This document shows positions 15,776-25,403 of a DNA stretch of 64,000 nt, piece by piece. Position 1 is the stretch's first letter, and the number at the start of each line of letters is the position of its first letter. Source of the stretch: Catenulispora sp. MAP5-51. Its GTDB lineage: Bacteria > Actinomycetota > Actinomycetes > Streptomycetales > Catenulisporaceae. The notes under the pieces were generated by a model that saw nothing but the letters and a program-made list of their open reading frames with translations, was not told the DNA's origin and did not search any database. A program made the position numbers and the translations under genes. The DNA lies in assembly GCF_041261205.1 (NCBI RefSeq), contig NZ_JBGCCH010000003.1, positions 434,001 to 498,000 of the forward strand, read 5' to 3'.

Positions 15776-17353
15776 TCAGATGACGGTCAGCGTCAACGTG
15801 CTCTGATACGTGCCGGCCGTGGTGGTGGTCGGGACGTTCAGCGCCAGCGACGCGCCGATCTTGGCGGTGCCCAGGCCCGCGCCGGCCGAGGCCGACACCA
15901 GGGTCCGGGACTGCGCCAGGCCCGCGTTGCCGTTGTCGGAGGCCGCGACACCGTTCGCCGGGGCGACGGTCGGGCCGGTGGTCAGGGTCTGGCCCGCCGA
16001 GCCGGTCGGCGTGCCGGGCGTCCACCCGAGGTTCTCCGCGCTGATCTGGACCGAGCCGCCGGTCTGGGAGAACGCCGTGGCCAGGCCCGAGGCGGTCCAG
16101 CCGGGGTTGCCGGCGCGGTTGTCAGTGACGGTCACCGTCTCCAGCGAGCCGGAGGTGGTGAACAGGGTGCCGCTGCTGTTCAGCACCGGGTCCGGCAGGG
16201 AGACCTGGCCGGTCGGCACGCTGATGTTCAGCGAACCCGCGTCGACCGTCGTGGTGATGGTCTCCGTCGTGGTCGGGGGGACGTACTTGGTGACCGCGAA
16301 CGGGACCGCCGGGGAGGCGGAGGGGCCGTAGGCGGTCGTGTTGGTGGGCGTGAACGAGGCCGACAGGGTGTGCGAGCCCAGCGCCAGGGTGGTCGTGTTG
16401 AACACCGCGGCGCCGTTGGCCACCGCGACGGTGCCCAGCGTCGTGGTGCCGTCCAGGAAGGTGATGGAACCCGCGGCGCCGGCCGGCGAGACGTTCGCCG
16501 TCAGGTTGACGTTGCCGCCCTGCACCTGGCCCGAGCCCGGCGTGGTCACCAGCGAGGTGGTGGTGGACACCGGACCCGCCTGGTTGACGACGTAGGAGGA
16601 CGCCGTCGAGGTCGAGCTGGAGAAGTTCGGGTCGGTGGAGGTGAAGGCCGCCGTGATCGAGTGCGTCCCGACCGCCAGCGAGCTGGTCTGGTAGCTGGCC
16701 GAGCCGGCGTTCACCGCGACCGGGGTCGCGTTGAGCGCGGTGGTGCCGTCGAAGAAGGTGACGGTGCCGGCCGCCGCCGGGTTGACGGTCGCGGTCAGGG
16801 TGACCTGCGAGCCGAAGCTCACCGGGCTCACCGGGGCCAGACCCAGCGAGGTGCCGGTCGAGGTGCTGGACGCCGAGCTCCACGCGGTCTCGCTGGAGAA
16901 CGTCAGCTGGCCGGAGTAGTCCGCGCCGACCGTGTTGCCCAGGGCCGGGATGCACTGGACGTCGATCGTGTACGCGGTCTTGCCCGACGGGTCCGGGTCC
17001 AGCTTGGTGACCGCGTAGTTGGTCGCCAGCTGGCGCAGGTTGTTGGAGATGGCGATCGAGTACCCGTTGCCGTTGGCCGCGAGCACGGAGACCGGCTCCT
17101 TGTTGATCGCGACGGCGTTGGCCGGGAAGTTCCCGCCGGTGATCGTGGCGTCCACGTAGGTGTCGTTCGCCGGGCAGACGCCCGAGGTGTTGACGTTGAA
17201 GACCGACGTGTCCGCGCCGGAGCTCGGCGAGAACGTGATGGTGCCGGTGGAGGCGGCCGAGGCGGTGGCGGTGCCGAGCACCGTCATCGCACCGATCGCC
17301 GTGGCGGTCGCAACCGCGGTCGCCGCGTAGCGGGCGAACCTGTTGCTGAACAA
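15776..17353 (-). CDS. Secreted protein with Ig-like repeats and C-terminal WxL-like domain
   Basis: 525 residues. Signal peptide ending near residue 33 (TATASAAS), an N-terminal beta domain with two Cys, two bacterial Ig-like (Big-type) repeats at about 150-250 and 255-350 (each with VTFFDGTTAL or ITFLDGTTTL and a TTSLAVGTHSITA-type strand), then the same C-terminal domain as the small protein at 13975-14460 (GSLNISVP, VTDNRAGNPGW, LGWTPG, LGTAKIGASLALNVP, TLTLTVI). It is probably a wall-associated stalk displayed at the surface. It has no LPXTG or C-terminal TM, so attachment would depend on the WxL-like domain. Confidence 0.78.
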   Translation of the reverse strand: MFSNRFARYAATAVATATAIGAMTVLGTATASAASTGTITFSPSSGADTSVFNVNTSGVCPANDTYVDATITGGNFPANAVAINKEPVSVLAANGNGYSIAISNNLRQLATNYAVTKLDPDPSGKTAYTIDVQCIPALGNTVGADYSGQLTFSSETAWSSASSTSTGTSLGLAPVSPVSFGSQVTLTATVNPAAAGTVTFFDGTTALNATPVAVNAGSASYQTSSLAVGTHSITAAFTSTDPNFSSSTSTASSYVVNQAGPVSTTTSLVTTPGSGQVQGGNVNLTANVSPAGAAGSITFLDGTTTLGTVAVANGAAVFNTTTLALGSHTLSASFTPTNTTAYGPSASPAVPFAVTKYVPPTTTETITTTVDAGSLNISVPTGQVSLPDPVLNSSGTLFTTSGSLETVTVTDNRAGNPGWTASGLATAFSQTGGSVQISAENLGWTPGTPTGSAGQTLTTGPTVAPANGVAASDNGNAGLAQSRTLVSASAGAGLGTAKIGASLALNVPTTTTAGTYQSTLTLTVI

Positions 17354-17407
17354 GGTGCTTCTCCTATCTGTGCACGTGGTGCGGGATGTGAGGCCGGACG
17401 GCCGTCA

Positions 17408-18406
17408 CTACGGAGCGGTAACGTTGGTGGTGCTACCGCAGTCGGGGGCGACGCTGAATCCGTACTTCGTGATCGTCGACACGTCGGTGCAGACCAGCGA
17501 CTGGTTGGTGACGAAGGTGGTGCTCCACGGCGCCGTGGAGGTGTCGGACGTCGGGATGACGTTGTAGACCTCGCGGGTGACCGGGAAGGCCGAGTTGATC
17601 TGCTGGGCCGCGACCCCGCCGATGGCGCCCAGGACCGCCGCGCCGCGCACGTCCTGGATGGTCTGCGACTCCTCGGCGTCGTAGGACGCGATGGAGAACG
17701 GGATGATCGCCTTGTCCGTCAGGACCCGGCCGTCCTGCTCCTCGATCGGCTGGCCGTTGGACTTGTCGGTGATGCAGGGGTACTTGCCCGCGACCACGTC
17801 GGCGTCGGTGATGCCCATCTTGCCCTCCCAGAACGAGCGGGTGCCCGATCCGGCCTGCGGCAGCATCGCGGTGATGGCGTAGTTCGGGCCGGTGCCCACG
17901 ACCGTCGGGTCGCAGGTGTAGATGGACTGCAGCGTGGCCAGGTCCAGGTTGCGCGGGATCAGCGTGTCGGTGCCGGTGATGGCGTAGGTGACGCCGTCCA
18001 GCGCGAACGGGATGTACGTCAGCTGCGCGCCGCCGGTGGAGGCAAGGTTCAGGCTGGAGGAGCGGGAGTACTGCAGGCAGCCGTCCTTGGCCGCCAGCGA
18101 GGCCAGCAGCGCGGTGCGCCCGGCGCCGGAGCCGTTCGGGCGGGCGATCGCCTGGCAGGCCGCGGCGGCCTGGGTGGCGACGGTCGCCGAGCCGGTGGCG
18201 TCGTAGGAGCCCAGGACCTTGGTGCCGTTGATGGTCAGGTCGTTCGACAGCGCGTTCATCACCGGGGTGGTGGTGTCCGAGCCGACGCCGGCCAGCTGCC
18301 GGAACTGCGGGGAGCCGCTCGGGTCGGCCTGCGCCGCGCCGGCCGCGCCGAGCACGAACAGCCCGACCGCGCCGATGACGGCGAGCTTCTTCGCCTTCTG
18401 ATTCAC
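17408..18406 (-). CDS. PstS-like phosphate-binding-fold secreted protein
   Basis: 332 residues with a signal peptide (cleavage near residue 27, AQA-DP) and a periplasmic-binding-protein fold of the PstS type: AGVGSDTTTPVMNAL, YIPFALDGVTYAIT, LATLQSIYTCD, and QAGSGTRSFWEGK, where PstS has SGTT. The later VTREVYNVIPT strand also fits. No lipobox, so it is released or held by partners. The start overlaps the upstream gene (ATGA). Ligand not established; the altered SGTR motif may change specificity. Confidence 0.78.
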   Translation of the reverse strand: MNQKAKKLAVIGAVGLFVLGAAGAAQADPSGSPQFRQLAGVGSDTTTPVMNALSNDLTINGTKVLGSYDATGSATVATQAAAACQAIARPNGSGAGRTALLASLAAKDGCLQYSRSSSLNLASTGGAQLTYIPFALDGVTYAITGTDTLIPRNLDLATLQSIYTCDPTVVGTGPNYAITAMLPQAGSGTRSFWEGKMGITDADVVAGKYPCITDKSNGQPIEEQDGRVLTDKAIIPFSIASYDAEESQTIQDVRGAAVLGAIGGVAAQQINSAFPVTREVYNVIPTSDTSTAPWSTTFVTNQSLVCTDVSTITKYGFSVAPDCGSTTNVTAP

Positions 18407-21273
18407 TGCCCTGTTCCCTTCGAGGGGGACGGTTCCTGGGACGGGTTCGTCCCAGGACTCTCAGAGGTGTCGCCGGTGTCGCCGGTGTCGTCCGGCTCAT
18501 CGGGATCGCCGGGATCGGCGGGATCGGCGGGATCGTCCGGGTCGCCGTCCGGCTCATCGGGATCGCTGGGATCGCCGGTGTCGCCGGTGTCGTCGTCCGA
18601 CTCGGGATCGCTGGGATCGCCGGAATCGCCGTCCAGTTCGGGCCCGCCCGCCGACTGCCGTGCCACGCGCAGCAGCCCCGGCCCGACCAGCACGCTCGCC
18701 CCGGCCGCCAGCAGGCAGATCAGCACGACGTACCGGATCGTCCCGGTCGGCACGCCCGGCGTGGGCCCGGCCGACCCGGCCACATCGGCCGCCGGCATGG
18801 TGCCCTGCACCACGACCGCGGGCCCGGGCCCGGTCGGCTTCGGCAGCGGCGGGTGCTGCACCGGGGCGGCCGGCGGCGGCGCGGACGAGGCGGGATGCGG
18901 GATGACGGCCGACGCGTGCTGGCTGGAGACCGCGCCGGTCGGCGCCGCCCCGGCCGGCGCGGCGTCCGGCACCCCGGCCGCGGTCCGCAGCAGCTTCGCG
19001 GCGGCGGCCGTCTGGGCGGCCATCGCCGCGGTCAGCGGGGCGTAGCCGGGCGGGAGGTCGCCGGGGTCCAGGCCCTGGATCTGCCCGGGACCGGCGATGT
19101 AGTCCAGCAGGTCGGCGTAGTGGCCGCCGTCGGTCTTCGTCAGCTTGCTGGGCACCGTCGCGGCATAGGTGATCGTGGTCAGCGGATAGGCGCCGAGGTC
19201 GATCGCGTTCGGATTCGGGACCACCACCTTCGGCGCGCCCGGACTGGGGTGCGCCGCCGCGGCCCCCTTCAGCAGCGTGTCGGTGGTCGGTGCGACGCAG
19301 TGCGCGTCGAGGTCGCCCGACGGCTGTTGACCCGGCGGCAGCGACGGATCGGGCACCCCGGCCTTGTCGTCGCACAGCTCCGCGGTCGGCAGCCCGTAGC
19401 GCGCGGCGGTCGGCGCGTCGGCGAGCACCAGGATGGCGACCTGGCCGTCCGGCTGCGGCGGGGTCGGGCCCCAGGAGCCGATGTCCGCGCTGTTCGGGTT
19501 CCACGTGACCCGCAGGCCCAGGCTGCCCTTGGTGGCGTTGAGGACGCCGTCGTGCATGGTGACCGGGTACGGGTGCAGCGCCAGGCCGCACAGCGCGACC
19601 TGCTGGTTGTGCGTGCCGGCGTGCGAAGGGTCCTGATACACCGTCGGCCGGCAGTAGGGGTCGGTCGTCGGGAAGTCCTCGATCGGGAACTGCGTCCGGA
19701 GGTAGTTCGGGTTCAAGGTCATGCCCGTGTAGCCGCGCTGACCGTACTTCCCGGCGTTGTCCGGGACCCCGCTGAGGAACTCCTCGGCCGCCGGGTCGTT
19801 CTTGAGCCAGGTCCACAGCTCGGTGTAGGCGTCGGCGTTCCCGAACGGCACCACCACCGACGGGATCCCCCCGGCGAAACTCAGGCCCTTGAACTGCGGG
19901 TTCAGCGCCAGGAACTCCGGATCCACGGTCAGATCCCGCGGGTTGTCCGCCGCCAGGTCGGACGCGGCGCCCTGAGGTGTGCCGACGGAGGAGTCGACGC
20001 CCCACCGGTAGGACTGCGTGACCAGCTTCGCCACCAGCCTGGCGTTGAGATTCAACCGGGTGATCTGCACACCGTTCTGCGCCGCCGGCGGATTCGGTGG
20101 CTGCCCCGGTGGCGGGACGACCGCTTGGCTTTGGACGTAGAAGGAGATGGTCAGTCCGGAGATCGCGGCCGGGGCGTACAGCATCGTCGGCTGTGGCGTC
20201 CCCGGTGTCGGGGCGACCGGTTTGGAGACGAACTGGAAGCCGGGCAGGGGAGAGGCCAGCTGTTGGCGTGCGGCGTCCCCGCCGATCTGCGAGAAACTGA
20301 ACGGGGCCTTGGGGTTCTTCGCGCACAGCCCCGGCTCCCAGCTCTTGACCGCCTCGGCCAGCATCTCGTCGCCGCCGATCTGCACCTCGTTGGCGCCGAT
20401 GGCGCAGGCCGACGCCGCGGGCTGGAAGGTCAGCGGGAAGACGATCCGGTTCGCCCAGTTCGTCGGGGACAGCGGCGAGGTCTGCAGGACGATGTTGGTG
20501 CCGTCGACGGTCGTCTTGCCGTCGGCCTCCAAGGTGCCGCGGGGCACCACGACCAGCCAGCACGGCTCGATCCTGGTCCCGCCCGGCGCCGCCGGGTCGG
20601 CGACCGGCTGCCCGCAGCCCAGCGCCGGCGATTCGCGGACGGTGTCGAGCTGGAAGTAGACGTGGCCGGTGCCGTTGGCGTAGGTCCGCGCGTACGGGAT
20701 CTCGTTCGTGTTCGAGCTGTCGAAGGACGTCGAGATGTTCGACGGGTCCTTGGTCGCCGGGGGCGGCGCGTACGGAGACGTCGGCGCGCTCGTCGGGGCC
20801 GGGACGAAGTCCTCGTACTCCTGATTGGGGTCCTTGGCCACGCCGGGCGGCAGCAGCGGATCAGGGAGCTGAGGGTTGTTCAGGCGCCGCGTCGTCGGAC
20901 CGCCGAGCGTGGTCCCGCCGAACTCGCATTGCGAGGCGTCCGGGCCGCTCGCGGGGTCGTCGCCCCAACACTGCATGATCTGGAGGTAGTCGGCGCCGAA
21001 GTTCGTGTTGTTGTTCGGCGGCAGGGTGGTCGGCGCGCCGGTCCAGCTGATGCTCACGGCCTCGTTGATCAGGTTCTGCGTCTTGTCGACCGTGACCGAC
21101 ATGCCGCCGAAGGCCCCGGTGCCGTTCTTGGTCAGGGACGAGCTCGCGTCCTGCGCGGCGTTCGACAGCGGCCCGGCGGCGGCGTGCTGGGCCGGTCCGG
21201 CGAGCAGACCGGACACCGCGACACAGATGGCGAAGGCGCCGGAAACGGCCCGGGAGATGGCGACCGCTCTCAT
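18403..21273 (-). CDS. Large membrane-anchored PstS-related surface protein
   Basis: 956 residues from the ATG at 21273. Signal peptide, a Cys-containing N-terminal beta region, then a region that reads like a divergent binding-protein fold (NARLVAKLVTQSYRWG, and YPLTTITYAATVP as in the PstS C-terminal half). A Pro/Ala linker leads to one TM helix (about 865-888) and an acidic Asp/Pro/Gly-rich cytoplasmic tail of about 65 residues built of GDPSDPDE-like repeats. I see no SGTT phosphate motif. It overlaps both neighbours by ATGA. Probably a surface receptor or scaffold co-made with the transporter. Confidence 0.72.
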   Translation of the reverse strand: MRAVAISRAVSGAFAICVAVSGLLAGPAQHAAAGPLSNAAQDASSSLTKNGTGAFGGMSVTVDKTQNLINEAVSISWTGAPTTLPPNNNTNFGADYLQIMQCWGDDPASGPDASQCEFGGTTLGGPTTRRLNNPQLPDPLLPPGVAKDPNQEYEDFVPAPTSAPTSPYAPPPATKDPSNISTSFDSSNTNEIPYARTYANGTGHVYFQLDTVRESPALGCGQPVADPAAPGGTRIEPCWLVVVPRGTLEADGKTTVDGTNIVLQTSPLSPTNWANRIVFPLTFQPAASACAIGANEVQIGGDEMLAEAVKSWEPGLCAKNPKAPFSFSQIGGDAARQQLASPLPGFQFVSKPVAPTPGTPQPTMLYAPAAISGLTISFYVQSQAVVPPPGQPPNPPAAQNGVQITRLNLNARLVAKLVTQSYRWGVDSSVGTPQGAASDLAADNPRDLTVDPEFLALNPQFKGLSFAGGIPSVVVPFGNADAYTELWTWLKNDPAAEEFLSGVPDNAGKYGQRGYTGMTLNPNYLRTQFPIEDFPTTDPYCRPTVYQDPSHAGTHNQQVALCGLALHPYPVTMHDGVLNATKGSLGLRVTWNPNSADIGSWGPTPPQPDGQVAILVLADAPTAARYGLPTAELCDDKAGVPDPSLPPGQQPSGDLDAHCVAPTTDTLLKGAAAAHPSPGAPKVVVPNPNAIDLGAYPLTTITYAATVPSKLTKTDGGHYADLLDYIAGPGQIQGLDPGDLPPGYAPLTAAMAAQTAAAAKLLRTAAGVPDAAPAGAAPTGAVSSQHASAVIPHPASSAPPPAAPVQHPPLPKPTGPGPAVVVQGTMPAADVAGSAGPTPGVPTGTIRYVVLICLLAAGASVLVGPGLLRVARQSAGGPELDGDSGDPSDPESDDDTGDTGDPSDPDEPDGDPDDPADPADPGDPDEPDDTGDTGDTSESPGTNPSQEPSPSKGTGQ

Positions 21274-22985
21274 GACCGGCGCCCCTTCCGCAGACGGGAC
21301 ACCAGAGGCGGAGCGAAAACCGTCGTCAGCAGCAGAACCGCCGCCGCGGTCGCCAGGTAGGCGCCGAGCGAGCCGCCCAGCGAGTCGCCGACCGTCACCG
21401 GCACCGCGGCGGCGTCGGCGTCGTCGAGCGAGACCGGGGCGGAACTCGGCGTGGTGGGCACGGTGATGACGTTGATCGTGGAGCTCGGGTGGGCGGACGG
21501 ATTGGCCTTGCCCCCGGCGCTCGCGGCCGGGCCGCCGGCGGCCCCTCCCGCCGATCCGCCGCTGCCGCCTCCGGAATCGCCGCCCGAGCCGCCTCCGGAG
21601 CCTCCCGACGAGCCGCCTCCGGATCCGCCGCCCGAGCCGCCCGATCCGCCGCCCGGGATCGCGGTGACCCCGTCGGCCGCGCATTGGGTGGCGCCGGCCT
21701 TGTCGCAGGGCGCCGGGTTCGGCGCGGTCGCCACCAGCGTGTTGACCCCGCTCGTGGAGAACGTGGGGTTGTTGCAGGAGGAGATCACGATGTTCTGCAC
21801 GACCGCGCCGGGGATCTTCTTGATCTGGTTGAACCCGGCCTGGACCAGGTTGATCGGCAGCGGTGAGTAGCCGAGCGGGGCCATCGTGCTCTGGCCCTGG
21901 CACAGCAGGTAGTAGGCGAAGGCGCTCAACGTCACGCCCTTGGCGGTGTTGAACGGCGGGGCCGTGGACAGCGGGACGATCATGTAGCTGTAGCTGGACA
22001 GCGGATAGGTCCGGGGATCGGAGTACCCGTACACCTGCGACAGCTTCTCGGTGAGGTACTGCGTGGGATCCGAGGCGTTCTCGTTGATCTGGGCCTGGGT
22101 CAGCGACACCGCGACGTTCGAGGCGGACGGCAGGGTGTAGTAGCCGTCGGCGTTGAGCATCTTCGCGACCGGGAAGCCGGACTGGATCGCGTAGGAGTAC
22201 TCGGTGTAGGTGATCGCGCCTTCCGAGGTGGGCTGCGCGACGTAGCCGGCGACCCCGGAGTCCAGCGACTGCGAGATGAAGGCCGACCCGGCCGGCGCCG
22301 GCGGGAAGAACGAGGTCGCTCCGCAGTGCGGGGAGACCACGCGGCCCGCCGCGGAGCAGAACGAGTCCCACAGCCCCGGGTACTCGGCGGCCATCCACGC
22401 CGTCAGCTGTGCGGTGGTGCCGGAGCCGTCGGTGCGCACGACCGGGATGATCTGCCGGGCCGGCAGCGTCAGACCGGGGTTGGTCTTCGCGATCGCCGGG
22501 TCGTTCCAGGTGGTGATGGCGCCGGTGAAGATCTTCGCGATGGTCTGGCCGTCCAGCCGCAGGTTGGTCACCCGGTGGCCGCCGATGTCCAGGTGGTACA
22601 TGAAGGCCGTGCCGCCGGCGACCACCGGCATGTAGGCGAACGGCTTGTCCGGCAGGACGTCCAGGGTGCCGTTGTCGACCGAGCCGTAGGGGATGTCGGA
22701 GATCGCGAAGTCGACCGTGGCCGGGTCCGCCTTGAACTGGTTGCGGCCGTCGGAGGAGCCGGAGCCGGTGTAGCTGACCTGCATGCCGTACTGGGCCACG
22801 TCGCTGGTCCACTGGTTGACCGCGTTCTCGGCCCAGGTGGAGCCGGCGCCGGCGATCGGCGCGTACTGCGTCGCCACGGCGGCCGGCGGCGTCGCGAGCT
22901 GCGTCCCGAGCAGACCGAGGGCGGCTCCGAACAGCAGGAGTCTGCCGCGCGGCGATCGACGGCGCCGCGGGTGGGGGCGGTTCAT
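21270..22985 (-). CDS. pstS: Membrane-anchored PstS-type phosphate-binding protein
   Basis: 571 residues. Signal peptide, then a recognisable PstS fold: PIAGAGSTWAENAVNQW, SGSSDGRNQF, FAISDIPY, IAKIFTGAITTWNDPAI and the phosphate loop RTDGSGTTAQLTAWM. After about residue 440 comes a Gly/Ser linker (GGSGGGSGGG type), a Thr/Ser/Pro stretch and one C-terminal TM helix with a basic tail. Ordinary actinobacterial PstS is a lipoprotein; this one has no lipobox and is tethered by its C-terminus. It is placed right after pstA with an ATGA overlap. Confidence 0.88.
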   Translation of the reverse strand: MNRPHPRRRRSPRGRLLLFGAALGLLGTQLATPPAAVATQYAPIAGAGSTWAENAVNQWTSDVAQYGMQVSYTGSGSSDGRNQFKADPATVDFAISDIPYGSVDNGTLDVLPDKPFAYMPVVAGGTAFMYHLDIGGHRVTNLRLDGQTIAKIFTGAITTWNDPAIAKTNPGLTLPARQIIPVVRTDGSGTTAQLTAWMAAEYPGLWDSFCSAAGRVVSPHCGATSFFPPAPAGSAFISQSLDSGVAGYVAQPTSEGAITYTEYSYAIQSGFPVAKMLNADGYYTLPSASNVAVSLTQAQINENASDPTQYLTEKLSQVYGYSDPRTYPLSSYSYMIVPLSTAPPFNTAKGVTLSAFAYYLLCQGQSTMAPLGYSPLPINLVQAGFNQIKKIPGAVVQNIVISSCNNPTFSTSGVNTLVATAPNPAPCDKAGATQCAADGVTAIPGGGSGGSGGGSGGGSSGGSGGGSGGDSGGGSGGSAGGAAGGPAASAGGKANPSAHPSSTINVITVPTTPSSAPVSLDDADAAAVPVTVGDSLGGSLGAYLATAAAVLLLTTVFAPPLVSRLRKGRRS

Positions 22986-24361
22986 GACGATGGCTCCATC
23001 GGTTCGGTTCGGTCGGCCGCCGCGGGGTCGGTCGCGACGTGGTCGGCCGCCGCGGGGTAGGTCGGTGCCGCGTCGAAGCCGATCGCCGCGAGACCGGTCG
23101 GCTCGGCGCGGGTGGTGTCGAAGAGGGTCCGGCGTGCCAGGAAGCGTTCCTGGACCCGCTGCGAGGCGAGCGTGCGGCGCCGCCGCTGCCGCCGGCTCAG
23201 CTGGCCGGCCCCCTTGCCGCCGACGGCGCGCGCGGCGACGAACAGGATGAGCACCAACAGCATCAGCAGCGCGGCCGCGCCGTATCCGCGCGTGACGTAG
23301 TTCGGCTGGCCGGAGGTGACGAGCTTGAACGTGGCCAGCGGCAGCGAGGTCTGCGGGCCCTTGCGCGGGTCGTAGTTCGTGTACTGCGTGTATCCGGCGG
23401 TCAGCAGCACCGGCGACGTCTCGCCGATGCCGCGGGCCGCGCCCAGGATCACCGCCGTGGCCAGTCCCGACCGCGCCGTCGGGAGCATGACCCGCAGCGC
23501 GGTCCGCCAGCGGCTGGCGCCCAGGGCGTAGGAGGCCTCCTTCAGATGGCCGGGCACCAGGCGGAGCACGACGTCGGAGGCGCGGATGATGATCGGCAGC
23601 GTCATGATGCTCAGCGCGAGCGCGGCGGCCAGCCCCGACTTGGGCAGGCCGAGCTCCAGGATGAGCAGCGCGAAGACGAACAGGCCGGCGACGATCGAGG
23701 GCAGCGCGGTGGCCGCCGCCGCGACCGTGCGCACCAGGTTCGCCAGGCGGCCGGGGGACTCGTTCATGAAGACGGCGCAGGCGATGCCCAGCGGGACCGT
23801 GATGGCCAGGGTGATGGTGATCTGCTCGGCGGTGCCGATCACCGCGTGCCGCAGGCCGCCGATCGAGATCGGCTGGACCGGCCCGGCCACGCGCAGGTCC
23901 TGCGTGTAGAAGTTCAGGTGGGTCAGGGACTTCACGCCGCCCCAGATCGGGAAGCCGACGATCAGGACGAGGACGGCGGCCACGAGGATCGCGATCGAGT
24001 GCGTCACGACGGTCATGAGGCGGTCGCGCAGGATCGGGCCGCTCTCGTCGGTCCAGACCAGGACGGCGTAGCAGGCCAGGAACAGCGGATAACACAGGAC
24101 GACGAAGCCCAGCGGGCCGGAGAACGGCGCGAACCAGTGGCTGATCAGGACGGTCAGGCTGATCGCCGCGGCGGCCGCGCCGAGGAGGGCGAACACCGTG
24201 TCGGGTTTCAGGCGGCGGAGGCGGCGGACCCGTTCGGGCGGGCCCTCGAACTCCGACGGCGGCTCCGGCGGCACGGTCGTCGCCGTGTCCTGGGCCGCCA
24301 CCTCCTGCGTTTCCTGATCTTCCCGGGCTTTCAGGGACCCCAGGGCTTCCGTGGCCGTCAT
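22982..24361 (-). CDS. pstA: Phosphate ABC transporter permease PstA
   Basis: 459 residues. Binding-protein-dependent permease core with the EAA-type loop (LKEASYALGASRWRTALRVMLP) and GIGETSPVLLTAGY, both typical of PstA. It has two extra N-terminal TM helices, a long acidic cytoplasmic leader (about 60 residues) and a C-terminal cytoplasmic tail of about 70 residues, making it much longer than the usual 290. It pairs with PstC upstream and is coupled to the PstS-type gene downstream by ATGA. Confidence 0.93.
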   Translation of the reverse strand: MTATEALGSLKAREDQETQEVAAQDTATTVPPEPPSEFEGPPERVRRLRRLKPDTVFALLGAAAAAISLTVLISHWFAPFSGPLGFVVLCYPLFLACYAVLVWTDESGPILRDRLMTVVTHSIAILVAAVLVLIVGFPIWGGVKSLTHLNFYTQDLRVAGPVQPISIGGLRHAVIGTAEQITITLAITVPLGIACAVFMNESPGRLANLVRTVAAAATALPSIVAGLFVFALLILELGLPKSGLAAALALSIMTLPIIIRASDVVLRLVPGHLKEASYALGASRWRTALRVMLPTARSGLATAVILGAARGIGETSPVLLTAGYTQYTNYDPRKGPQTSLPLATFKLVTSGQPNYVTRGYGAAALLMLLVLILFVAARAVGGKGAGQLSRRQRRRRTLASQRVQERFLARRTLFDTTRAEPTGLAAIGFDAAPTYPAAADHVATDPAAADRTEPMEPSS

Positions 24362-24362
24362 G

Positions 24363-25403
24363 TCAGCCGCTGTCCCTTCCGGACCGGCTGCGCGCGATGA
24401 TCGCCGACGCCGCCAGGTTGATGACCAGGGTGAGGAGGAACAGCACGAGGCCGGCGGCCATCAGCGCGGACAGCTCGAAGGGCGTCGCGGTGCCGTAGTG
24501 CGCGGCGATCAGTGCCGCCACCGAGCTGGCTCCGGCCTGCAGGATGTGCGGCTGGATCCGGAACACCAGCGAGATGATCATGTACACCGCGATCGTCTCG
24601 CCCAGCGCCCGGCCCAGGCCCAGCATCGCGCCGCCGATCACGCCGCCCCGGCCGAACGGCAGCACGACGGTGCGGATCATGCCCCACTTGGTCGCGCCGA
24701 GCGCGTACGCGCCCTCGCGCTCGCCCAGCGGCGCCTGCGAGAACGACTCGCGCATCATGGAGCTGACGATCGGCGTGATCATCAGCCCCACCACCGTCCC
24801 GGCGATGAAGGTCGAGGCGGTGTAGACGGTCAGCGGCGCGAGCGGATCGTGCACCCGCGCGCCGGTGACCCGGAACCCCGGGATCCAGGCCAGATACGTC
24901 GCCATCCAGTGCGCGACCCCGACCGCCCGGTGCTCCAGGAACAGGAAGCCCCACAGGCCGTAGACCACGCTCGGCACCGCCGCCATCAGGTCGATGAGGC
25001 TGGTGAACAGCGGCCGCAGCCGCGGCGGGGCGTACTCGGAGATGTAGAGCGCGACGCCGAACGCCAGCGGCACCGCGATGACGATCGCGACCAGCCCGAT
25101 GAGCACCGTCCCGGTCAGGATCCCGGCCACGCCGAACTTGGCCGCGCCGCCGGTGCCGTTGCCCGGCGACCAGGCCGCGGTGGTGAGGAAGCCGCCCCCG
25201 GCCACGTGCAGCGCCTGCGAGGCGCGGGTGCCCAGGAAGCCGCCGATGACGGCGATGATCGTCAGGACCAGGATCCCGCTGCCGGCCAGCACCGCCAGGA
25301 ACACGCGGTCCCCACCGCGAGCCTTGAGGCGTACCGGGCGCGGCGGCTCGGCACCGGCCGCCGGCGGCAGGTCGACGACGTGCGTCGTGAACTGCTCGGT
25401 CAT
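24363..25403 (-). CDS. pstC: Phosphate ABC transporter permease PstC
   Basis: 346 residues from ATG 25403 (a GTG at 25412 is also in frame). PstC hallmarks: FGVALYISEYAPPRLRPLFTSLIDLMAAVPSVVYGLWG region, REGAYALGATKWGMIRTVVLP and GLGRALGETIAVYMI. Six TM helices. The start overlaps the stop of the upstream small gene (ATGA). It forms the membrane channel with PstA. Confidence 0.93.
   Translation of the reverse strand: MTEQFTTHVVDLPPAAGAEPPRPVRLKARGGDRVFLAVLAGSGILVLTIIAVIGGFLGTRASQALHVAGGGFLTTAAWSPGNGTGGAAKFGVAGILTGTVLIGLVAIVIAVPLAFGVALYISEYAPPRLRPLFTSLIDLMAAVPSVVYGLWGFLFLEHRAVGVAHWMATYLAWIPGFRVTGARVHDPLAPLTVYTASTFIAGTVVGLMITPIVSSMMRESFSQAPLGEREGAYALGATKWGMIRTVVLPFGRGGVIGGAMLGLGRALGETIAVYMIISLVFRIQPHILQAGASSVAALIAAHYGTATPFELSALMAAGLVLFLLTLVINLAASAIIARSRSGRDSG

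Noticed and set aside
18403-22812. A single 1469-codon protein
   Set aside because: The part before 21273 is a shadow of the PstS-type gene; ATG 21273 begins with a clear signal peptide and overlaps the upstream stop by ATGA.
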